64,000 bases of DNA from Patiria miniata (taxonomy: Eukaryota > Echinodermata > Asteroidea > Valvatida > Asterinidae), in the NCBI RefSeq assembly GCF_015706575.1, contig NW_024037056.1:1016109-1080108 (forward strand). Reading direction: 5' to 3'. Both the position numbers and the translations under genes were made by a program. The notes below the pieces were generated by a model. It saw only the letters and a list, made by a program, of their open reading frames with translations. It did no database searches and had not been told where the DNA came from. Positions 1 through 11,300 of this stretch are shown piece after piece. How positions within the stretch are numbered: position 1 is the first letter of the stretch; the number at the start of each line of letters is the position of its first letter.

Positions 1-184
1 ATCCGCGAATATCCCCAAGCTCAATTCTCAATTTGAATTTCAAAAAGCCACCACTATATTTCATTTAAGGTTCAGTATAATTCAAATTGTTAGGATTCCG
101 ATTCCTCCAAAATCTTTGAAATTCGTCTCGTGAAGCAATCGATGGGAAAACATTTATTCAATTTTGTGCAATGATTTGTCGCAG

Positions 185-1552
185 AATCAAAGCAGTTGCA
201 GAAAAGAAAGCCGCTGAGACCGACACGGCTTCAGAACCTCCCTCCAAGGTAAATCATAGTAAATTTATTTTTTACTACTCTAGTAAAGAATAATACAGTC
301 ATTATTAAGTGCTTATCACTGTGAGTTCCCAATGTGATATCAGTGAAGAATGAAAAGTGCTGAACTAAACCAATACCTCAGTTACTGCTTTTACCTCTTG
401 AAAAAGTAAAGTTAATTTATTTGTAGAATCTGTTTTTTCTTCAGAATTTCCCAATATTTTTTCACCTTTTACAGAAAGCAAGGTTGTCCACTGCAAATGG
501 CGAACCTGAAGAAGACTACAGCAAGAACTTTAACGGAAATTCAACAGAAAAACCAAAGGTCAGTGAGACTGATTACATATGCTCATGAATGGATCCAGAA
601 CACAAAAAATGTTTGGTCTGTCAAGAAGCGGGTCCAAAAAATTATGGATTCTAGATGCTCTGTGGTGTGATCTGAGGCAATTTTTGGAGGAAAAGATGGT
701 GGTGTGCAAAGTGCCCGCCTTTATTACGACGTCACTTAAAAAAACAATTGGGTTGTTTGGGGGTTTTTTTGGGGGGGGATGGCCCCTGTTGCCCCCCCCC
801 CCCAACACTGGATCCACCCTTGTAGATGCTAAAGTCAGGTCAAGTTGTACATGGGTTCAAACCCTGACGTGGTGGCGGTGTTTGTGTCCTAAGGCAAGAC
901 AGTTTACAACAATAATCCACCAAAGAGTGTAAATGGGAACTTCCGGTGGTAGAGAACAGATTGTGCTGATCTCAAGCTACTGTAGAAAACTGGCCCAATG
1001 AACAGGGGCAATAATTGTGAAGTGCTTTGACCAGAGACATGGGGGGATGGAACCGTCTTCACATGGGGGCGCTGTTCAAAGCGGATGATCATGGACACTA
1101 TCAGACAATAGGTGGTGCTCTTCATTCCTGCAAATTTGGTGACGGACACATGATGTTTGCCTAAAGGAGGATGATATATTGCCATCCCAATTTTACTATT
1201 TAGCCCGTAGCACTCTGCCACTTTGCATCCCCTCCCTTCTCCCGGATACGCCACTGCATGTCGGACAATTAATAACTGCTGTGATTGGTCAAAACACCAG
1301 GGGGGCGGAGCTGAATGGATCAGTCTGTTGCCTTTACCTGTCTGTGCTCAGGATCAAAGAGTGAAGTTTCTGGCCTGCTTTACCATGAACTTGGTAACGA
1401 CTTTTTTTTTTTTTTTCCCGTCCATTATTTTTTTTTTTTTTTAGCCCAAGTTGACGGCAGCACAAAGGGCGCTCAGCAAAGTCGACAAGACGGGAATGAA
1501 GAGCATCGCCAGCTTCTTCGGCAAACCGAAGAAGTCAAATTCTACGAAATAA
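185..1552 (+). CDS. RNASEH2B: RNase H2 subunit B, C-terminal exons (partial gene)
   Basis: Three exons of the 3' part of a gene whose start lies before the window: 185-248, 475-558 and 1445-1552, all with AG/GT borders and agreeing phases. Exon 1 encodes a Lys/Ala-rich stretch (IKAVAEKKAAETD) and exon 2 KARLSTANGEPEEDYSK. The last exon gives a 35-residue tail with KVDKTGMKSIASFFGKPKK, then TAA. That tail closely resembles the vertebrate RNASEH2B C-terminus (as recalled, KVDKSGMKSIDTFFG), a PIP box that docks RNase H2 on PCNA. RNASEH2B is a structural subunit of the nuclear complex that removes ribonucleotides from DNA. The Lys-rich linker before the tail is typical of the family. The identity rests almost wholly on the tail motif, because the conserved N-terminal domain is outside the window. 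The first AATAAA found downstream is near 2585, so the true 3' end is unclear. Confidence 0.8.
835..1055 (+). repeat. SINE-like repeat, copy 1 (tRNA B-box type)
   Basis: In the last RNASEH2B intron. It carries a B-box-like GGGTTCAAACCCTGACG, then a body with GGCAAGACAGTTTAC, GTAAATGGGAACTTCC and GTGCTGATCTCAAGC. The same order of blocks is found at 49830-50045. No A box is seen, so it is probably truncated at its 5' end. Confidence 0.6.
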
Positions 1553-1704
1553 TTCCAAAATCCAGAGCGAAAGAGAGACTATTTCTGATTGACGCAGCTG
1601 TTGCTGTGGACACATTAACATCCATTAACACTTACATTGTATTACAATGTATTTACTCCTTGATAAATCAAACAATCATCGCCTGCTGGGGCAGTTTTGG
1701 GCGG

Positions 1705-1795
1705 TGTGGGCTCCGTGTACAAGTACATGTACCCCCTTAAGGGTTATGGAGGGAGAGTTGGTGGACCACTGAGAGGGACATACAAATGCATTGCC
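1705..1795 (+). repeat. Dispersed repeat, copy 1
   Basis: It shares an ordered run of words (TGTACAAGTACATGTACCCCC, then GAGAGGGAC and AATGCATTGCC) with 52545-52632, which lies inside a receptor intron. The family is not recognised. Confidence 0.5.
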
Positions 1796-2362
1796 GCGAA
1801 CGCTTTCGCTCGTAACCCCCCGCCCTGCAAACAGGACGCTGGGATACTCTGATGAATTCACGCTCTGATTGGTTGGATTTTGCGTGACCAGTGACCTGCG
1901 CGTCATCAAGGTCATGACTCTGCAAGGTTTGAAAACGCCGTTATTAGACAGATTCATTACTCTTTTATTCCAGTTTAGAGATTTTTTATCTTGTTGAAAA
2001 GCGTAATAATGTAGGAAATTCTGTAAAACTTATCTGTGTTGTAAATTTACAATTCCTGTCACTCGCTCAGGCTCCTTTTCGAATCACGAACGGTCAGATT
2101 GCATTATGCGACGCTCAAAATTTTGTCCACATGGTCCGCAATGAAACAGAAATCACATCCGGTATGGAATGTGCGCAAGTCTATGGGAAGTTTTCGGATA
2201 GCATTTGCGCACATTGTCTAACTGCGGTTTTGAACAGCTGCAGCAAGATGCTTTATACATAGGGTCATAAGCCACTTCCTTCACAAGATTGTGTGAAGCT
2301 CATCAGAGTATCCCAGCATCCTGTTTGCAGGGCCGGGGGTACAAGCGAAGCGAACGCTCTAC
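1792..2362. mobile_element. MITE-like element with ~60-bp inverted ends
   Basis: The arms 1792-1853 and 2300-2362 are inverted copies; both contain GCCCTGCAAACAGGA next to GATACTCTGATGA. About 450 bp of non-coding sequence lies between them. No target-site duplication was resolved, so the class is open. A short segment just downstream (about 2475-2535) recurs inverted at 21108-21160. Confidence 0.55.
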
Positions 2363-2981
2363 GCTTGGACAAAGACGCTATGGTTTTGCGCACTTTCAGA
2401 ATCAACGTCGTCTAGTCATACATACTTCGCACTATATGCAGGTAAACCGGTACGCCCCCACTGGGTATTCTGTCCGTGGAGTTCTCGAAAGTGGTAAAAA
2501 AGCGCCCTCTCTTGTTGGCGCACAGAGCCCACAAGGAGTAACAGGCAGGGCATTTGGGTCCTGTAGAGGGACTAATGATGGGCTAATAAAATCAGGTCCC
2601 TAGGATCAGGTGTTCAAATAAAAAACAAAGCTGTATTGGAAACACCACAGGGTTGAGGTTTGAATGAATGTTGTTATGAATTTTGAATTATTCAAACTTT
2701 CATTCATGATTCCTACTTAAAAAGACTCCCATGCCCATTTTGACACAATCATGTCAATTTTCGAGATTATATTTGTACAGGTGTATAAATTGCTCGTTAT
2801 ATAGGAATCAGTTGTTTATTGTTAATTTTCTGTAGATCGCTTTTCTGTAACTGAGAAAATAAAAGACCTTTTGTTTGAAGGCATATTTCTAATATCACAT
2901 CCTTTTCTCTCCTTTTTTACCTGAGAAGTAAGAAAACACTGACGTGTTTGTAATGTTGACATTTCTATTAATCGTTAGTAT

Positions 2982-3614
2982 CAGAGTTCCCACGGAATCT
3001 TGAAGTGAAATTGCATGACTTTTCCTGGACAAATTGGGATTTCTTAGACCAAGTCCTATGCTGATTGGGCATCTTATTAGGAGCCTATTGCTCTGGATGC
3101 AAGGGACCCGACTCCCTTTCAGCTTCCAGTTTGGCACAAGACTATGAGCACCACAGAATCATATCACAATGGTGTATTGAATGAGCAAGTATAGAGCATA
3201 AGGATGAGGTAGGTACTGGAATAAAGGCAAACTGGAAGATTGCCATAGCTAAATCAGGGGTGTGAATTCTCAGCATTAAAGCTGATTTCAGCTTTTTTTG
3301 TTATGGATTTCAGCTTTTCTCCCTCATTTGCTGTGTAGAAAAGTATAAGAGATTTTCAAATGTTCAACTTTTTTTACACCTTTTTCAGCTGTTTTCAGCT
3401 ATTTTTATCAGTGGTCACTCGCACCCCTGTAAATAACGCATCATCACGTATGGGTTGCGCAGGATTTCATGACATTTCCATGGCTTTTATTTTCTTAGAA
3501 TAGTTACTTTCCATGACTCTTTGAAAAAAACAAATCCATGAATGTCCATGACTTTCCATAATAGCTTTAAATTCCAGGATTTTCCAAGATTTTATCAGGA
3601 CAGCAGGAACCCTG
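2982..3614. mobile_element. hAT-like MITE (ends CAGAGTTCC / GGAACCCTG)
   Basis: The termini CAGAGTTCCCACGGAATCTTG and, inverted, CAGGGTTCCTGC...AATCTTGG resemble the CAGRGTTCC ends of many hAT-derived MITEs. The interior repeats CATGACTTTCC words. An 8-bp target duplication could not be confirmed (flanks TTAGTAT and TAGTAGTAT). A second element is nested inside. Confidence 0.45.
3255..3429. mobile_element. Nested MITE with CAGGGGTG ends
   Basis: It begins CAGGGGTGTGAATT and ends CACTCGCACCCCTG, which are inverted copies, 175 bp in all. TAAAT flanks both sides (left TAAAT|CAGG, right CCTG|TAAAT). The interior has several TTTCAGCTTTT words. It sits inside the 2982-3614 element. Confidence 0.5.
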
Positions 3615-5625
3615 TAGTAGTATGAGTAGCAAATTGTGACCCAGATTTATGTCCCTTCGGTTTCCTCCATAAATCGATTTTTTGGGAGGCCACGCTTCTG
3701 TCCTCGACAAAACAAACGCAACCATTTCTTCTCGAGTGGCAATCAGTGCATTGTAAACAGGACCCAGTGCGACGTAGTCATAGCAACGGCTTGGAGTTGC
3801 CATGCCGACGGCCCCGGTCGATATTGGTATATACCACGTGCCGAATCGCGTATGTCAAACATCACATCCTGCGGCGGTGGCGTTGTCAATAAAACACTGT
3901 TTCGTGAAAAAAACAAAGATTCCACTATTTCCCTATCGATTTTAATTAGTAACGGCTCGTTCGTCCGTTCACTCTCTCCTTCATTTCGACCTTTGCTATT
4001 TAAATCGTTACTTGTGATGAGTGTGCTGCTGTGAAGGTGTAGCGTGTTTGTGCTTTTAACGTTTATAATTAAGCGCGAGTAGAAATATTAATGACCGTAA
4101 TGAAACATATTTTGCTTGAGCAGAAGCGAAAAGTTGTCAGAGGTTTTTCTTGTTTGATTTCTGTGTTTGTGAAGCTGGTTGTTGGACTTTTCTGTCGCTA
4201 AAGTCTCTATTTTTTCTTCGAATACTGTTCTTCCAGCCGGTAGCGTTTTATGTTAGTTAACAAGCGTGAGCCCAATCGTCTTTTGTAAAACTGTCGGTGA
4301 AGCATCTGCCGTATATAGATTACTTAAAAGAAGACGAGAGAAAGTGCTCTTTTGGGGTTCGAAAACGAGTGTGCCGTGAACTGATATGGTTGAAAAGACC
4401 ATTTAAACAGTGTCTTCAAAACTTACGTTGTCCGTTTAATGACCGCGCGAAAGAAACTCGGGGTACAGGTTTGATCCTCAAAACTCCGTATCCAGCTACT
4501 TGTATGATGATTGCCGTCATTCCATGCAGTCACGTGTTTCTTTTCAAAAGGTTGCGTCGGACACGTGTTCACTGGATGGCCATAATTAAGTGTTGAGTCT
4601 GAAACTGGCATGGAACCTGATACCCGACAGTGAACTTTCACTTTACGCGATAATGCATTTTATGAGGCACCAGTCTGTTGACACTATAGCTCCTGACTCG
4701 ATGTAATTTTCTATATTCTGCTGGAAATCCGCATAGGTATGGGGAAAAATCGCTCCTGCGTCACTGGAAGCAGTAATATTATTTGCCGATTGTCGGTTGA
4801 ATGTTCGCTTCATTAAAGGTCGTCATTTTCGTAGGTAGAAGAATTTCGCACAACTCTCCCCGGAAAGACACACATTCTTTACGCATACATTATGGTTTTC
4901 TTGTAAAAACTCCCGTATCGTTCTTTGCATTCATAGAGCCTCATTCTACATGCGCATATTATACATCATTGCGATGATTGCGTTTATATACGGACTATAT
5001 TTTTAGGCCGAATAATGGCTGAATATCTTTTATTTCATTCTATAACAGTACTGTTGTGTATTGGCCGGGCTGCTAATAAAATGTGACACCATTGGACCCT
5101 AATTATAGCGTGCATTTTGTTTGCTACATTTTCAGACTTCAGTTCTGGCGAGAAGGTAACAACAATCATTCAAAGTTCAATACAGATTGTTCTGAATGAT
5201 GTTGTTGAGAAACGGGGAACAGTTTCATCCATAACACCCAACAAGCATAGCGTGCGGTTTTCTATACTATAGTTAAATTAAGGGTGTTGCTTTTTTTGCC
5301 TATGTCGGCGAAAGGTAAAACTCAATATCAAAATCAGTTACATTTTTCCGACGCAAATTTCATATAAAAAATATCCGGATAATTCTCAGGTGTGCAACGT
5401 TTCTTTGGTTCAGCTAATTTCCTCTTTTTCACTTCACACTTATGCGATTAACATTTGAAAACACTGCATATAAAGTTTTATAAAGCTTAGAATTTCCTCT
5501 ACTTCACAGTTGCATGCCTGATCCATTGTTCGTGGTGTGCAATGTACAATCAGCGTCCAAAGCACAAGAACCATCGTTATAAACAAACGGACTTCTCGGG
5601 CTTGATCGAGAAAAAAAAACACGTT
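3615..5625. other. Intergenic stretch, no supported gene
   Basis: Several short frames occur, but none has domain character, matching splice sites or repeats. TTTATT at 5029-5034 is an AATAAA on the minus strand, about 590 nt beyond the ankyrin gene's stop, and may be its polyadenylation signal. Confidence 0.5.
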
Positions 5626-7407
5626 CTATGTGGTGGAAATGACTGCTCGTTTCCTGACAGCAGCCTCAGCTATCGCCGGCAGCAGAGGACCCTTCTTTCC
5701 TTTTCCCTTTCGCTTTGGCGCTGGTTGCTGTCCGTCCCTTATCGCCGATATGTTATCGTAATCCTTGTCATGGGGAGCATTGGGATAGATCATCCGGCCG
5801 GACTTGGTCTTGTAGGTCTTGAGCTCCTCCTTGCTCCGCTTGGACTTGTTGTGGGGGGCAGGGTTGAGAGGTTGAAGCTCCGAGAGACCCTTTCTCGGGA
5901 CGACAGCCCAGTTTGACTTTTTGGCCGGGGGAAGCCGCGACTGCTCCTGCGATGGTGTCCTTGAACGGGGGCGTGAAGGTGGTCGGGGAGACTCTGGTTT
6001 CCCCTTCGCTTGTTCAGCTGCTCTGGCTTCTGCTTCCTTGGCCTGAGCTTCTTCCTTAGCTTGCGCTATCTTCCGCGCCTCTTCTTCCCTAGCTTCAGCC
6101 TTCTTGCGCGCTTCCTCTCTTGCATGTGCTTCTGCCTTTTTCCTAGCCTCCTCTTCTCTGGCATGAGATTCAGCCTTCTTGCGTCCTTCTTCCCGAGCTT
6201 GTGCTTCTGCTTTCCTTCGCGCTGATTCTTCTCTAGTTTGTGCTTCTGCTTGTTTCCTCGCTTCGTCTCGAGCTTGAGCGGCTGCCTTCGCCTCGGCTTC
6301 TACCTTCGCCTTTGCTTCTGCCTTCGCCTTGATTTCTGCCGCGGCTTTTTCTTGCGCTGCGACCTTTGCTGCAGCTTCTGCCTTCGCCCGTGCCGCTGCC
6401 TTTGCCTGTGCTTCAGCTTGCGCTTTCGCCTCTGCTTCAGCTTTGGCTTTTGCCTCTGCTACAGCTTTCGCTTTCGCCTCTGATTCAGCTTTCGCTCTCT
6501 CCTCTGCGTCAGCTCTCGCCTTCGCCTCTGCTTCTGCCTTAGCTTTCGCTTCTGCTTCCGCCTTCGCTTTTGCATGTCCCGCAGCTTTCTTTTCCTGAGC
6601 CACTTTGAGTGCTTCCTCGAAGGCATTTGCAGTTTGCACAGTCTTTGCAGCTTTCCGCCATTTTCCAGCGGCTTCACCAGGTCCTTGTTGTGTGTTCTGT
6701 GGATAAGGTTCATGGATTACCTGATTACCGTAAGGTGTTCCAGGTAAACCCTGCGCATTCCTTCTGTACTCCTCAAAGCGGTCATGCCTTTCCTTAGTAA
6801 AATCAGTCTCTTGGCATTCTGGGGGCAGGTACTTCCTCAGGAACAGTGGGATGGTGGAGTGGTCAGCACGTCCCTCCTGCACCAGTATGCCGCAGATCTC
6901 GGCGTTCTGCTGCTTGGCCGCCAGCAGGAGCGGTGAATCACCTTCGGAGTTCTTCATCTCCACGTCCACCGTGCCATGTCTGATGAGTGTCCTGACCGCG
7001 TCAGCGTTGTCTATCTTGACGGCGTGGAGCAGGGCCGTGTCGCCGTCGTCGTCCTGAAGGTTAGGGTCTGCCTTGCGCTTCAAGACCATCCCCAAGATCG
7101 GCACCACCTCGGGGCTTTCCTTGCAGAGCACCATCAGCGCCGTTCGGCCGTGGTTGTCCCTGAGGTTCACATCTGCACCTCTCTTAAGCAGGACGGAGGC
7201 AATAGCGAGTCTCTCCTCCTGCCCACTCAGAAGGCAAGCCCGGATGAGAGGTGTCCGCTGGAACACGTCCTGGGCGTTGACGTCAACTCCTTCCCCTTCA
7301 ACCAGTTGCCTTGCCGCCGTGACATCCTCGCTGTTGATGGCGTTGAAGAGGCTCCGTTCCTTGGCCGATAAGATGCGGATGACTTTGTTCTTCTTGCTAC
7401 CCGACAT
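5626..7407 (-). CDS. Intronless ankyrin-repeat protein with long Ala/Lys/Glu helix (ANKRD34-like N-terminus)
   Basis: A 593-residue uninterrupted frame starting MSGSKKNKVIRIL. Five ankyrin-type repeats span roughly residues 17-185, with core words such as TPLIRACLLSG, GADVNLRDNHGRTALMVLC, ADPNLQDDDGDTALLHAV and GDSPLLLAAKQQN. A linker with GTPYGNQVIHEPYPQ follows. Residues about 262-465 are AEAKAKAEAEAKA-type sequence expected to form a very long charged helix, first Lys/Ala rich, then Arg/Glu rich (AREEARKKAEA). The tail is basic, Pro/Ser rich and ends in a KRKGKGKKG patch. The ankyrin block and single-exon layout resemble vertebrate ANKRD34 proteins, but those lack such a helix, so orthology is not claimed. 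The role is unknown; a scaffold is an inference. The helix is encoded by GC-rich degenerate repeats that also leave long antisense frames. Confidence 0.85.
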   Translation of the reverse strand: MSGSKKNKVIRILSAKERSLFNAINSEDVTAARQLVEGEGVDVNAQDVFQRTPLIRACLLSGQEERLAIASVLLKRGADVNLRDNHGRTALMVLCKESPEVVPILGMVLKRKADPNLQDDDGDTALLHAVKIDNADAVRTLIRHGTVDVEMKNSEGDSPLLLAAKQQNAEICGILVQEGRADHSTIPLFLRKYLPPECQETDFTKERHDRFEEYRRNAQGLPGTPYGNQVIHEPYPQNTQQGPGEAAGKWRKAAKTVQTANAFEEALKVAQEKKAAGHAKAKAEAEAKAKAEAEAKARADAEERAKAESEAKAKAVAEAKAKAEAEAKAQAEAQAKAAARAKAEAAAKVAAQEKAAAEIKAKAEAKAKVEAEAKAAAQARDEARKQAEAQTREESARRKAEAQAREEGRKKAESHAREEEARKKAEAHAREEARKKAEAREEEARKIAQAKEEAQAKEAEARAAEQAKGKPESPRPPSRPRSRTPSQEQSRLPPAKKSNWAVVPRKGLSELQPLNPAPHNKSKRSKEELKTYKTKSGRMIYPNAPHDKDYDNISAIRDGQQPAPKRKGKGKKGPLLPAIAEAAVRKRAVISTT

Positions 7408-7439
7408 ACTGAGATGCTGTTATTGATAGGTGCGTCTGG

Positions 7440-7955
7440 TATTAATAGCTGTAAATAGAAAGAGACACACAATATAAATGTCTTCGTTTTGATGGAAATA
7501 GTTATTAGTTGGTAGCCACTCCAAAAAGACATGTTGTACCAGTTGAATATCATGCATGTGGGTGAGCCGAAACTTGACGGGTGCTGTTCCAAAGTTATGA
7601 ATTTGAACACTGTAAAATAACTATTGTATCACAAAAAGTGTTTTATGGGCTTTCTCGAAATATGTTTCTTGCAGACAGCCATTGCTAAACGAGCGCCTTT
7701 GATTTTAAACCGAGGTATAACCGAAATTCTTCTTGTAACTCTCTTATTCTCAAATAATGAATATTAACGCTATCCGACTGCGGATTACGGTTTTATCGAG
7801 AAGAGTCAATATTTCCTCTTTTTACCCCAGAATTTTACAAAGAAATTTGTCCGTCTAAATCGTCTGGTCCCTACTTTCAGTGGGTGATAAAGTGATCACA
7901 CTCTTTGGAAATATGAGAGAAAGAGATACGCATTGTCGCGCGCAGCGCACTGTGT
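7440..7955. other. Upstream region of the ankyrin gene
   Basis: About 500 bp just 5' (minus sense) of the ankyrin gene start. No TATA box or other gene was recognised. The promoter presumably lies here, but nothing in the sequence marks it. Confidence 0.3.
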
Positions 7956-7959
7956 GTTT

Positions 7960-8360
7960 ATGGGATCAGTTGCATTGATCTTCAAAGTGACTAACGGAAT
8001 TATTATCAAAAAGCTTTACTTGGATGAAAGATCGTACTTTTACTTGACAACCCGTGAAATTATTCCGTCTGGTTTGCTGTCACTTTGAAGAAATCTGATG
8101 TAGATGATTTCCAACGATCAGTCAATCAATTTTGGAAAAAATGAGTTGTAAAGACGAAGTCGTGTATCGTGATCAAAAGGTTGTGCATGTTTTTTCACTG
8201 TTTTCTCGAAAAGTGTAATATCCACTGAGCTCAAACAGTGAAACTTCAACAGGTTATGTTTTGAACATTCGTCTTTGGATTTTTAGTCGTGTATATTATT
8301 GGAACGAACAAAATACATGACATGATCCTATGTGCAAATGATTCTATAAGCCTATGCCTC
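7960..8360 (+). repeat. Stray copy of the intron segment that follows receptor LDLa exons
   Basis: It aligns by eye with 48925-49280 and 53590-53945, which sit just downstream of LDLa exons 4 and 8 of the receptor gene. Shared words include ATTCCGTCTGG, GATTTCCAA.GATCAGTCAAT, TCGTGATCAAAAGGTT and GGTTATGTTTTGAACATTC. No LDLa coding sequence precedes this copy. Confidence 0.65.
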
Positions 8361-11300
8361 TAAGGGGAATCGTTTGAATATATTTTGGGGAATACAAGCT
8401 CATAATGAATAACAATATAGGCCCAGCAACACAAAGTTGGTATTGATGTATCCATGAAACTTTGAACCATTTTGCACCGACACCTTCTACTTATTGGGGG
8501 GGGGGGGTAATGTTGCTCAGTCTTTCACGGCTATATGAATGCAAGAAAGGCAGATAAATCACCCTCCATAAAGCAACCACACTGAGTGCGCGTAGCTATG
8601 CATGGTTTTGTTTGCCCGGTTCAAACTAGAATTTTCGTCCCGTTTTCACCACCCGGTTTTGCATTCATGATCTATTTTCACCGTCCCAATTTTGTCTCTA
8701 TCAGCGCCCCGGGCCCGATTTTACTTTTAAATCTCTACCCCGTTGCACTCTGCCACTCTGTACCCCCTGGCTTTGCCTCTGATCCCACAGTGCTTATCTT
8801 ATAACTGAGATGTGCAAATTATTTTGAATATTATCCTTTTTCATGCGGCCTATTGGGGAGACGCCTCCTTCATTTGATTTAGTTTTTTGTTTCCGGCTTG
8901 TCTCGTTTTCACCATACACAAATAATTTATTCCATGGGAAATTTATTTAAAACAAATCTTCAGCCACATTTTCATTGGTTTCACAACGACACAGTTCGTA
9001 ACACCTGTACTGCATTACTTGACGAAAACCAGACACCTTATTATAATAAAATTGAGCACCAAACACGCACGACGCTCCAAAACGAAATCACACAAATAAA
9101 TGTTCTTCATTTTTTTGTAAAGTGACTTTGAGAATTAACGATTTTATGTCGATAAGTGCGTCGGCCGTTGCCACCGTGCGGTAGCAACAGCCCAATCGAA
9201 ATCCACTTCTCGTTTCGTTTTCAAGGAAATTTGTGCGATGTTTTGGTTCTCGACAGTCTGCATAGTTGAGGTACAGATACTACGGTCATGTTTGACATAT
9301 AATCCCGTGGACCAATTCAAACGCAATTATTTTTGTTTTAGAGAATTTTTCTGGCAGGATGGAAACGTCTTCTCCGATAATTAAAAAAAAATATGCATTA
9401 GAGCTCATCCTATTAACTTAACGTTTCTGCAATTTTGTATTTAAGTTTACAGAGAAGTAATATTTGTCAACAGCCAACAATTACGGACATGTTCATTGTT
9501 GATATATTTTTAAGTTTGAAAATTTCAATCGGGCATTGTTGTATCGTAGATATAGCACGGTGTAATTGGATACTTTTTTGTAATCGCCTGACACTCGGTT
9601 GAAGTTTCTAGCTAACTAAAGTTAAATAAAAAGTTTGAGTGTTTCCAAAAGATATGGAGTGAATTATCATTTAGTAAAACTAAATTTGCCGAAAGAAACG
9701 AACAACACAAAACTGCATAGCAACAACAAAATAAACACCACGTATATCCGCACACTTTGACAATAAATTGGTAAATGCATTGAAGGGATCTTAAATTAAG
9801 ATGAACAATATTTACAATTTCATTATTCGTTAAAAGTTCAATAAGACACTTCCACAGTAGGCCTATAGTCCAACGGTGTGTTTTCATGTACCAACAAGAA
9901 AAAAGTATATGTTCGTGTATAAATGAAAGTTCAAGTGAACTGCCACTGAAATGTGTTCTTTCTCACGTTAAACATTAATAACAAGGTACCTCCGGGGCCG
10001 AGCAAATATGCTCATGTTATAACATTAGTCTGGCCTGTTAAAACCGTACGTTAATCATTGAGCCAGAGTCTGGAACGGTCTACATGTATATATAATAGTA
10101 GCTAATCATTGTCTTGCACATAAACAAACGCCATGAGTCTTCCCTGAGTTCTCTGATGACACCAGTTAATTCAGCTCAGCAAAGGCTACTTTAAAAAAAA
10201 AAAAACAGTGAAAATTCATCTTAATTTTTTTCGACGCAAAGGCGAAGTTTCCGTTGAAAACTCTCCCTTTCCAAAATGTTTATGCGTTGTGACTTGCACC
10301 CTATTGTGGCACGATCCTCAATTTGTCACCCGGGGAAAGTAATTCTCATTCAGGGATGCGTACTTATATACGTAACTGATGGAAAATTAAACTAAATTCT
10401 GTGAAAAAAGGAGGCAGTATTTAAAAGAAGCCATTTCGGACCGTAGCTCGGTCCGAATAAAAGCGAAAAAATGCTGGTAAATCCTCTTGTCTTAAACATG
10501 ATTATATACTTTGCGCAATGATTTTACAAGATGCTTTTCCTACTATTTACATCAATCGAGTAGAGTATTTCATGTTTTGGCAGTTTGAATGTTTGCAAAT
10601 TGTGTCCGTTAACATTATAAGTACAGCACGGTGGGCATGGGCAATACTGACATTGAAATTCAAATCCCGTCCCAAAAATCAACCGTTAAAAATTGAAGTA
10701 TAATTTCTCACTTTTTCTAGTTCTAAAAAGAAATTCCACATTGCATTGCAATGCTGTGAAATCAATTTTTTTCAAAAATCATCCTAAATAATTTGCTTAA
10801 GTATTCTCATATCAGTCCCCTGTCTCTTGCTTAAATATTTTTGCCTTTGAGAGAAACAATATCATCAAATGTCAGAAATGTCTAGGCACAGTGATACTGC
10901 ATCCGATGCGGAAAATGGGTTGAAAAATGAAGCCATGCGTATATCACCATGCATAGAGCAATTAGGGCAATACTGGTGATGCAGACTCCATTATCAAGTA
11001 GAACATGCTTACCTTCAATGAAATACGCCGTGTATACCGATTTGAAGTCGAGAGGTGCTGCCAATTTCGCTCCAGTCATGCAGTTAAACCCCGGCCCCAC
11101 GCACGCACTGATGGACCCGTCTAAACTCGAGAGATCACATCTTTCAATCCATATGCAGTCACAGTATGTTGTTGCCGAACTTCCAGCAACTCGTTCTTGC
11201 TGTTCGATCCAACAACAAAATCTACCATCGTCGTCTATAGTGCATCACTTGTCGAAGAACCAACTGCTAATAAGTGACGATGCCCGCCTGCCGGCTTCGT

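Noticed and set aside
3636-4034. 132-codon plus-strand frame
   Set aside because: No domain character; composition like the surrounding non-coding DNA.
6010-7426. Several long plus-strand frames rich in Cys, Phe, Ala or Arg
   Set aside because: Antisense shadows of the repetitive Ala/Lys/Glu helix and ankyrin region.
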